Source: an uncultured Bacteroidota bacterium (lineage in GTDB: Bacteria; Bacteroidota; Bacteroidia; Chitinophagales; Chitinophagaceae). Taken from it: a stretch of DNA of 64,000 nt. The notes below the pieces were generated by a model. That model was not told the DNA's origin and did not search any database. It saw only the letters and a program-made list of their open reading frames with translations. A program made the translations under genes and the position numbers. Below are positions 55,035 to 62,800 of the stretch, one piece after another. Within the stretch, counting starts at the first letter, position 1. Every line of letters starts with the position of its first letter. The stretch lies in assembly GCA_903882805.1 (NCBI GenBank), contig CAIRYK010000043.1:110237-174236 (forward strand), read 5' to 3'.

Positions 55035-55442
55035 ATGGCCACTTATGAAGATAGCCGGAGACACCTCAACCAGACAACCATTTTTGAAGGTTCAGATATT
55101 CTGGATTGCCGTGGGAGGGCTATCAATTACTACAAAACCATCAAAGTGCATGTGGGTAATGCTAACGAATATCTTGGGATGCCCTTCAAACCTTATAAAA
55201 CTTCTGTGAGAGGTAAAACTGCAATTATCTCAATAGACCTTGTATTCGAGGCAGATGGAGATTATATTACACTAATTGGTGGTGAAGGGAAAGAGCATGA
55301 CCTAGACCACTTAAGATGTGAGTATAGCGTCCTATTGAGTATGGGTTATACCCCTTATGAAATACCTGTACTAAGTGGTAATGGTGTTACTGCTGAAGAG
55401 GTAAAAAAGGCTTATGAGGAAGTGCTTAGTGAGGCTGCATAG
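55035..55442 (+). CDS. Orphan hypothetical protein
   Basis: 135 residues, MATYEDSRRHLNQTTIFEGS, no signal or membrane segment, acidic C-terminus (VKKAYEEVLSEAA). I do not recognise the family. The content looks protein-like: alternating strands, conserved-looking YLGMPFKPYKTSVRGK and HDLDHLRCEYSVLLSMGYTP. It lies in the low-complexity accessory region and converges on the retron RT gene. It may belong to the island rather than to the retron, whose genes are all on the other strand. Confidence 0.6.
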   Translation: MATYEDSRRHLNQTTIFEGSDILDCRGRAINYYKTIKVHVGNANEYLGMPFKPYKTSVRGKTAIISIDLVFEADGDYITLIGGEGKEHDLDHLRCEYSVLLSMGYTPYEIPVLSGNGVTAEEVKKAYEEVLSEAA

Positions 55443-55842
55443 TGAAGTAGTATGGCGAAACTGGGTATCGGTTTGTTGGGTGCATAATGTATCCGGCAGC
55501 CGATATTTCAGTTACTACCGGATGTGTTACAAAAGGAAGAAGTCATTATCAGCGTTACAATAAGCCAAAACAACCCTTTACTACTTCTGCTATACCTGAG
55601 CCATTTACCCAGCCAACAACCAGCAAAACTATTATTTCCCTATATCCATATAACATATACTGGTACAACCTCCAAGTTAGAGGATGACTAGGATAAACAG
55701 TCACTTTTTCTGAATCAGCTGGAACTATATTCTAATTTAGATACTGCTTTTCCAGTTATTATCTCAGTATGAGTAGCAAAACGAGCTATATTAAGTATGG
55801 CATAATAATCTTTGAATTGCATCGGCTACCTGTTACAAATTA
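55443..55842. other. Intergenic region beside the retron RT
   Basis: 400 bp between the orphan gene and the end of the reverse transcriptase gene. A 66-codon frame starting at 55487 has no recognisable features and may be a decayed remnant. No clear terminator hairpin is visible for the RT transcript. Confidence 0.4.
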
Positions 55843-57183
55843 TTATTTTTTGATGCTTTTCAGTTCTCTATACTCAAGTAGATATTTTAAGCTATTAACC
55901 ATACCATTAGTTTCAATAGATAAAAAACGGTTTGTATAAATAAAGTCATCAAGAAAGTTGGCTGCAATCTTGTAATCTCCAGATAAATAAGAGTTGATAG
56001 CTAACTTCATATAGTCTTCCTTCTTGTATGCCTTATTGAAAAACTCGATTTTGAATTCCACTTCCTTAATGTCCGTATGTTCTTTAAAGCTAAAACAGTC
56101 ATCGAATGATCGTTTTAGGGATAGATAACGGCTATCTGTTTTACCTCTTACCTGCCCAACAAAATTTATATACCCCTGTAGTTTATTGATAAATTGTATC
56201 TGGTATTTTTTATCAACATATCCAAGTAATTTAAAGTGCTTTTGTGTTGTATCATGTAAGCCATTTTTACTGAGATCATGAAGCATAGCCCTTATTTTAC
56301 GCAGCAACGTTCTATCTACATTTACTTTATCATTGACGATAATTCCTGTCACAATCTGCTTCTTGTTTGAAGACCTTACTCTTAGCTTCTTCTCGTTTAT
56401 GAAGAAACCATTTTTTTTGATGAGATTCATTATATCCAATAGTATATCATCCGAAATAGGATTGTCTGTTGAAAATGTTAAGTCATCGGCATACCGAGTA
56501 TAATTCAACAAATTATCACTACAAAACACTTTTAGTTCAGCATCTAATTTCAGGCAAATGAAATTTGAAATAACTGGTGATGTAGGTGCACCTGTTGGTA
56601 ATTTCCTATCATAGGTTGTTAGTAATGTCAGCGCTGTTGAAATTTGTTCATTGAAGTTAAATGGGTAAGATGAAAAAACACCCCAAACCTGTTTGGCAGA
56701 TATATTCGAGAAGAAGTCTTTAAGGTCGATGTTCAGAACATACTTTTTTTGGGTGTGCGGTCTTGCATTTTCTACGATATTGCTTTTTGCTCCTAAATAT
56801 CCGGGGTTAATGACAAATCCATGCGCTTCTTCTGGTTTAATACATAGGTAAGATGCTTGTAAGTAATAGTTCAGCTTCTTCTGAATTTTCTTTAGCTCAT
56901 CATTCGGTGCATATATGTCTCTTTTGCCCCCTTTTTTCTTTTCTACTTGATAGAATTTGTATGAAGGATTATTTATGAGCCTTTCCAGACAATAAAATGG
57001 TGTATCTAAAAACAAACTAAGCTCAGCTGGTTTCTCGATAGACAAGAGCCACAGAGCATTTAATTCGTGATTTTTATACTCATCAAGGTACTTGGACAGG
57101 TTTTTCTTTCCACCATAAAAATATCTCCATAGCTGCTTTCTGTATTTGTTTGATGCAACCTGAAGTTCTAAAAATGTATTCAT
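55843..57183 (-). CDS. Retron-type reverse transcriptase
   Basis: 446 residues. RT blocks are in order: KKKGGKRDIYAPNDELKKIQ (82-101), NAxxH at 139-143 (NARPH), DLKDFFSNIS (153-162), LPTGAPTSPVISN (195-207), catalytic RYADDLTFS (230-238) and QIVTG (276-280). NAxxH and VTG are the diagnostic retron RT motifs; VTG contacts the ncRNA. Retron RTs are usually 300-330 residues; this one has an N-terminal extension of about 55 and a helical C-terminal extension from about 370. The ATG follows the ncRNA right inverted-repeat arm by 4 nt. The RT makes a branched RNA-DNA hybrid (msDNA). Confidence 0.93.
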   Translation of the reverse strand: MNTFLELQVASNKYRKQLWRYFYGGKKNLSKYLDEYKNHELNALWLLSIEKPAELSLFLDTPFYCLERLINNPSYKFYQVEKKKGGKRDIYAPNDELKKIQKKLNYYLQASYLCIKPEEAHGFVINPGYLGAKSNIVENARPHTQKKYVLNIDLKDFFSNISAKQVWGVFSSYPFNFNEQISTALTLLTTYDRKLPTGAPTSPVISNFICLKLDAELKVFCSDNLLNYTRYADDLTFSTDNPISDDILLDIMNLIKKNGFFINEKKLRVRSSNKKQIVTGIIVNDKVNVDRTLLRKIRAMLHDLSKNGLHDTTQKHFKLLGYVDKKYQIQFINKLQGYINFVGQVRGKTDSRYLSLKRSFDDCFSFKEHTDIKEVEFKIEFFNKAYKKEDYMKLAINSYLSGDYKIAANFLDDFIYTNRFLSIETNGMVNSLKYLLEYRELKSIKK

Positions 57184-57187
57184 AAAA

Positions 57188-57345
57188 TGAGCCGTTGCTA
57201 ATTATCTAATTTTTAACAAGCTTGATGAGAAGCGGAACGCAGTGAGCATCGCAATCAAGCTAGACGAATCCTTCATTTTGAAGTGGGCTGCGGAACACAA
57301 CCGCAAAGTCTTACTACATGACTCATAATTTTAAGCAACGGCTCA
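57188..57345 (-). ncRNA. Retron msr-msd ncRNA
   Basis: On the minus strand a 12-nt arm TGAGCCGTTGCT (57345-57334) opens the region, and its exact complement AGCAACGGCTCA (57199-57188) closes it just before the RT start; AATTAT/ATAATT extends the pairing. These are the a1/a2 arms. The G just after extended a1 (57324) is a good candidate for the branching guanosine. Two msr stem-loops follow (TGCGG/CCGCA, 57305-57289; CTTCA/TGAAG, 57283-57271). A msd hairpin AGCTTGAT/ATCAAGCT spans 57261-57219. The product would be about 55-65 nt of cDNA. Structure and positions are read by eye. Confidence 0.82.
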
Positions 57346-57357
57346 ATATTTCAATGT

Positions 57358-58383
57358 TTATTTAAATTCATTTAATCTGCTTATAGAAAAAGTAAAGTTC
57401 TCATCTTCATCTTTAAAATCTCTAAACGTTGTAAACTTGGGATCCCTTATCAGTCGTATCTTACCGGTAACTCCATTTCTGTTTTTTGCAATATACAAAT
57501 CTATTTCTCGTATATCATTACCATCCCCATCGTCATTTAATCCCAAGTGTTCCGGACGGTGAATGAAAATAACTTTATCAGCATCCTGCTCAATACTACC
57601 GCTTTCTCGCAAATCAGTAAGCTGTGGAACCTTTGATTCTTTTCTGGATTCTACTGACCTATTGAGTTGGCTAGATGCAATTATTAGAATCATATTTTCC
57701 TTAGCGAATTTCTTCAACTCTCTGCTCACATGACTTATCTCTTGCTCTCGGTTGCGCCTATACTTACTTGAGCTGAGACACTGATAAAAGTCTATAAAAA
57801 TCACTTTAACGCCATTTTCCTTTATGAACTTTAGGCTCATTAATTTAAACGCATTTATTGAAGTATTACTGCCACTATGAATAAGCAGCTGCTGCTGAGA
57901 CAAATCCTTGATTTTAGCTTGAAGGATTGCCTTTTGTTCAGCGTTTAGGTTGCGTTTTAATATATCCTCCATAGATATACCAGTCAGTGTAGAAACGAAC
58001 CTACTACTGATAAAATAATGAGATAGGTCGTAGGAATAGAATAGTGACGGTAAATTCTTGGAAATATTTATTGCAAGGTTAATGAGCAGCTGTGTTTTGC
58101 CCTCGGTTGGTCTACTACCTATAACTACTAGTTCGCCCTGATAAAATCCACCTATTACGTTGTCTAGATTTTCAAAGCCAGTTTTTATAAAATGAGTGTG
58201 TTCGCCATCTGTTTGCCACTTATCTATGTTATCATCAAACAGCTCAGATAAAGTCTTTGTTTCAGAATCATCTTTAAAATTCACCTCAAAAAGCAGGTTC
58301 AATAGGTTCTCAACAATATCCCGCTGACCAACATTTTGCTTGTTGATAATATCGGATATAGAGTCTAGGAATTCCTGCTTCAT
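57358..58383 (-). CDS. DnaB-like helicase/ATPase associated with the retron
   Basis: 341 residues. The C-terminal RecA-like domain of replicative DnaB is complete: Walker A GSRPTEGKT (89-97), Walker B VKVIFIDFYQ (D198), motif H3 ASSQLNRSVE then TDLRESGSIEQDADKVIF (256-273), and the arginine-finger hairpin KNRNGVTG (300-307). The residue at the usual catalytic Glu position (SLE in DnaB) is Asp119 in YSYDLS. The N-terminal domain of about 150 residues that DnaB uses for primase contact is absent, replaced by about 60 helical residues. The stop lies 12 bp before the ncRNA arm, so gene, ncRNA and RT form one transcript. It is the likely effector or toxin of the retron. Confidence 0.88.
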   Translation of the reverse strand: MKQEFLDSISDIINKQNVGQRDIVENLLNLLFEVNFKDDSETKTLSELFDDNIDKWQTDGEHTHFIKTGFENLDNVIGGFYQGELVVIGSRPTEGKTQLLINLAINISKNLPSLFYSYDLSHYFISSRFVSTLTGISMEDILKRNLNAEQKAILQAKIKDLSQQQLLIHSGSNTSINAFKLMSLKFIKENGVKVIFIDFYQCLSSSKYRRNREQEISHVSRELKKFAKENMILIIASSQLNRSVESRKESKVPQLTDLRESGSIEQDADKVIFIHRPEHLGLNDDGDGNDIREIDLYIAKNRNGVTGKIRLIRDPKFTTFRDFKDEDENFTFSISRLNEFK

Positions 58384-58572
58384 TGAAATAAAATTATGCT
58401 GTTTTCAAGAGATTTTGTCTTTTGTGCCAGTATTTATTTACCAACATAATAGATGATTAATCCTTATTGATCTTACAAGCTTGTAATAAAATTTCATCCA
58501 TCATTTAACAGTATAATTTACAGTCAAAATAAAGAAGGTGAACAAGCAAAAACAAACATTCGAAGGTAAGAT

Positions 58573-58763
58573 GGACCTGACTTTGTAAAAGAAAATGTAC
58601 GCTGGTATATCGATTTGCGACAGTTTCTCGAAGCTAGTGCCGGCAGCAAGGACGACCTTGAGATGGTTGCTGGGCGGATACCTTCTGCGATGAACTATCC
58701 GACGGAGGTGACCGCCTCAAGGTGACCATATCAACCGACCCATTTAACATGGTTGGAGTTTAA
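58573..58763 (+). pseudogene. Frameshifted remnant of a small protein gene
   Basis: Two frames join to give a protein-like sequence: VRWYIDLRQFLEASAG, SKDDLEMVAG, then in another frame ADTFCDELSDGGDRLKVTIS, TDPF, before a stop. The pattern WYIDLPEFL...DLEMVAGADT is one I know from small uncharacterised proteins of Bacteroidota, often in multi-gene accessory clusters. The frameshift near 58674 and missing ends show it is not functional. I do not name a domain family. Confidence 0.5.
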
Positions 58764-59639
58764 GTCCTCATAACCGAAGCAATTTATTCGGCAGTCAAAC
58801 TAAGAGTAACGACATATTGACTGTTCAACGGAGAGATAATAATAATTTACTTTATACAGTTTCGATTGAGCACAATAGGAAAAGGGAGTGTAATCTGAAT
58901 TGAGTCAGTGGGTAATTTTACAACAATAATATTGTGGGCGAAACGGAGAAAGGCACCGCTGGGGAGCAACCAATCGAGGTATAACCTGATCCTATAGAAT
59001 AGGGCCGGTTCAAAGTAATTTGTACTGGCTTTTTTTACAAATATTAGCATGACTACTCATTCAGCCTATACCCTATTACACCCTGGGTGAAGTCCACTAC
59101 TACATCAACTTAGAAGTAGAAAGAGGCAAAATCAAGTATGTCATATATTTATGACCAGGCATTGTATTCATAATTATTCTTTTGATTTCTGCGTTGGTCG
59201 TATTTACAATGTTTTTCGTTGAAATATAAAGTTAGGAATGGGGCTATTGAGAAAAATAATACCTTTTAGTCGATTACTATTTGTCCCCGAAGATCCGTTG
59301 TAGAAAGGATGTGAAAGTAATACTTGTCAAACTACTGATGCAGATGCAGTAGTAGGGGAAATATTGTAAACTTTGGATTGGGAAAGTGAAACTAAAAAGA
59401 AGGTAGAAGTGGCTTAGTAGCCGCTCCCCGAAGAGAAAAGTGTAGTATGTGAGTAGTATGTTGTCCCCGTGATATCTACGATTTCACCAAACAATTCTGT
59501 TTAGTTGAGCGTCCAGTTGGTTCGAAATGATATTATGCACACAGTGTTAAAAATGGGTCTTCCTTTTTGTAATAGAAAGCTCTAGCAAGAATATGCAAAA
59601 AAGAGCTCAAATAGGGTAACAAATCACCCACTTTTATAA
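58764..59639. other. Decayed accessory DNA with no intact gene
   Basis: About 0.9 kb of AT-rich sequence between the remnant and tRNA-Lys. A short stretch near 59093 reads LGEVHYYINLEVERGKIKY in one frame, which could be part of a lost secreted protein. Other frames are broken by many stops. No inverted repeats or transposase remnants were recognised. Confidence 0.5.
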
Positions 59640-59660
59640 ATGTTGTACCTATGTTGTACC
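59640..59660. repeat. Tandem 10-bp repeat ATGTTGTACC
   Basis: Two exact copies, 59640-59649 and 59651-59660, separated by one base, lie just beyond the terminator of tRNA-Lys on the island side. Repeats of this kind near a tRNA 3' end can be integrase arm sites or the remains of an integrase gene start. Confidence 0.6.
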
Positions 59661-59704
59661 AAAAAACAAAAACGCCTCGTAAATGATTGATTTACAAGGC
59701 GTTA
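59661..59704 (-). terminator. Terminator of tRNA-Lys
   Basis: On the minus strand AACGCCTTGTAAAT pairs with ATTTACGAGGCGTT around a 5-nt loop (one mismatch), followed by TTTGTTTTTT. Confidence 0.9.
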
Positions 59705-59717
59705 CGATGTTGCACTG

Positions 59718-59791
59718 TGGTCCCTCAGGGACTCGAACCCTGGACCCGCTGATTAAGAGTCAGCTGCTCTAACCAACTGAGCTAAAAGACC
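59718..59791 (-). tRNA. tRNA-Lys (anticodon CTT)
   Basis: Acceptor GGTCTTT / AGGGACC (G-U pairs in the stem), anticodon stem-loop GCTGA-CTCTTAA-TCAGC with anticodon CTT, T-loop GGTTCGAGTCC, discriminator A; no CCA encoded. Its 3' end faces the accessory island, the usual orientation for integration at a tRNA. Confidence 0.93.
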
Positions 59792-59807
59792 TTTTCTGTT
59801 GGGAGTG

Positions 59808-59815
59808 CAAATGTA
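59808..59815 (-). promoter_or_regulatory. -7 element of tRNA-Lys (TACATTTG)
   Basis: The minus strand reads TACATTTG followed by CACTCCCAAC, the same block as at the other tRNA genes. The expected TTTG at -33 is not present. Confidence 0.65.
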
Positions 59816-59894
59816 GGGAGTTTTTGTGAATTTCACGGCGTTTTATCGCCTTTTTTCAAACTTTCATACATAGGCCAATACTCCAACAAAAAAT

Positions 59895-62800
59895 CTATCG
59901 GTTTAAAATGAACTGGTAAACCAAATGTGTATCCGGTGAATAGAGGTTGAGCAAATACGCACCGTTAGTAAGCGAAGCAGTCAATTCAATCTGAACATCA
60001 ATTCGTCCACCCAATGCTGAAACAGAGTTTTTGTAAACGCTTTGCCCAGACATATTAGTAACTTCTAACATTAGTGTTTGATCTTCTTGCGTAGAAAGAA
60101 CGCCGGTAAGCAAAAACTGTCCGTTATTCGGATTGGGTGTAAGTGTCAGCTCAGCAGCGCGATTTGCTGGCGTTGCTTGCTCTCCGGCTATCCTGCATAC
60201 ATTTACTGTAATAGGGCTGGTGACCCGGCATCCTGTGCCTGGCATAGTATAAGATATCGTAGTTGCGCTTCGGAGTAACCCCGTTACAATACCCGTGGTT
60301 GAGCCTACCCTAGCCACCGTCGTATTGCCGCTGGTCCAAATACCGCCTGTTGTAGCGTTATAAAGTGTAAGCGGTGTAGAAGTACAAACGGTAACGCCGC
60401 CAGTGATTGGCGAAATAGGGTTAACGGTTTGTGTACGTGTGGTTACACAACCTGTGGGCAGCGAATAACTAATTATAGTTGTACCAGCGCCTATGCCTGT
60501 TACCACAGATATAGCAGTACCTACTGTGGCAATTGCGGTATTTTCGCTCAACCATCGACCGCCTGCATCTACATTGGTAAGCGTAACAGACTGTCCCTGA
60601 CATACAGCCGCCGGACCGCCAATCGGCGAAAGCCTATTTACCGTCATAGGAGCTGTGGTTCGGCAACCGGTTGAACTAATAGTGTAAGAGATAGTTACGT
60701 ATCCACCCAAAACGCCGGTTACAACACCAGAACCTGACCCAATCGTCGCTATTGTGGTATTATTACTACTCCACACACCGCCGGGCAAGCCATCAGCGAG
60801 TGTTACCGTCTGGCCTACACATACGCTCGAAGGACCGGTAATACCCGCAAGCGGATTGACCAAAATTGTTTTGTACACCATACATCCACCACTACCTACC
60901 AAGTAAGTTATTACAGCTGTGCCGGCTGCTACTCCCGTAACTACACCTGAAGAAGAACCAACTATAAGCGTTGCGGGGTCGGAACTTGACCATACGCCTC
61001 CGCCAACAAGATCCGTAGCTGTAATATTTTGCCCGATACACACAGACGATGGCCCTGCTATTGGACTTAATGTACCCACGCTAATTAACTTCACCGAGCG
61101 GCAACTGCTGGTGGAATAAGAAATATTTACATTGCCAGTGCCGATGCCTGACACTATACCAGAAAGTGATCCTACACGTGCAACAGCATTATTGCTACTA
61201 GTCCATAGCCCACCGGGTGTAGCCTCGGTAAGCGTTATGGTCTGACCTATGCAAACGCCGCCTGGTCCTACAATTGCTGAGAAAGGAATAATGTTTACAG
61301 ATTTGGTGGTAACACAACCCGAACCAATAGCATAGGTAATGGTTGCTGTACTCGCTGTAAGCCCGGTAACTACACCAGTAGACGAACCAACGCTGGCTAT
61401 ACTAATATCGTTGCTTGCCCACGACCCTCCGGTTGTAGCATTGGTAAGCGTAATAGTTTGCCCCTGGCACACATTCGCTAAACCAGCGATTGCAGCGAGC
61501 GACGAAACCGTTACGGGCAAAGTAACCCGGCAACCTGTAGGCATTGCATAAGTTATAGTGGTTGCACCGGCGGCAATACCCGATATAAGCCCCGATATAG
61601 CATTGGCAGTGGCGAAAGATGGTGCGCTGCTTGTCCATACCCCGCCAGATGTTGCGTTTGTAAGCGTCATAGACTGACCTACACATACACGATTATACCC
61701 CACAATGGACGAAATAGGCTGTACAGCCAGTGTTTTCGAACTCAAACAACCGGTTGTTAACGCATAGGAAATAGTGACATTCCCAGTAGCAACGCCCGTT
61801 ACAATACCGGTAGTGGAACCTACTGTGGCTAGCGCGGTGTTGTTACTTCCCCATTTGCCGCCAGTAGTAGCATCAGTAAGTGTAATTGTTTGCCCCGTGC
61901 ATACCATACTGGCGCCTCCTACTGCTGCTGGTACTGGATTAACAGTGACTGCTTTAGTAACTCTGCATGTGGGCCCTAAGACGTAAGTAATAGTAGCAGA
62001 GCCTGCTGCAACACCAGTAACAACACCGCTTGTAGCATCAACTGTAGCCTTGAGCACAGCGCTACTGCTCCATGTACCGCCCCCAAATGCGTTGGCAAGC
62101 GGCGTAGTTAAGCCGACACATACAGCAGCCGTACCGGTAATAGCAGAAGCAGTTCCCACTGTAACCGTAGTAATAGCCATGCAACCAGTGCTAATCGTAT
62201 AAGTAATATTTGCAGTACCTGCAACAACGCCCGTAGTCACGCCTGTTGTTGCAACTATTGTTGCCACAGCAGGGGTTCCGCTTGTCCATGTACCACCGGC
62301 AGTTGCATTGGTAAGCGTTGTTGTAGATGCCAGGCAAACTGCCGTTGGACCGCCTATTGGAGGTGTCACGTTTACTGTAAGAGATTTAAATGCCTGACAA
62401 CCCGGTATAGAAGTATAGGTTATTACCACGATACCCGCAGAAACGCCGGTAGCGATGCCAGACAATGAACCAATTGTAGCTATTGCATCAGCGCTGCTCA
62501 CCCAGGTTCCTCCGGTAGTGGTGTTAGCCAGTGTTGTGTTAAAACCGCCGCATACGGCCGACGCGCCTGTTATTGCCGCTGGCAGCGGAGCCACCGTAAC
62601 AGCTTGCAACGACCGACAGTTAGCGCTGATTGCATAGGTGATTAATGCTGTACCCGCCGAAACGCCTGTAACAATACCACTGACAGAACCAATAGTTGCT
62701 CGCGCAGTGGCGCTGCTCGACCACGTTCCTCCGGTAATAACATTACTTAGCGTTGTGGTTTGACCGGGACAAAGACCCGTAATACCACTTATTGGGCTGG

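Noticed and set aside
55487..55687. 66-codon plus-strand frame beside the RT
   Set aside because: Composition not convincing and no family recognised; described only as part of the intergenic region.
55843..57183. RT as a group II intron or diversity-generating element
   Set aside because: It has NAxxH and VTG motifs and a retron-type ncRNA. There is no maturase/HNH domain, no intron-type RNA, and no variable-repeat/template-repeat pair was seen.
58847..59050. 67-codon minus-strand frame upstream of the helicase gene
   Set aside because: No recognisable protein character, within decayed DNA; not accepted as a fourth retron gene.
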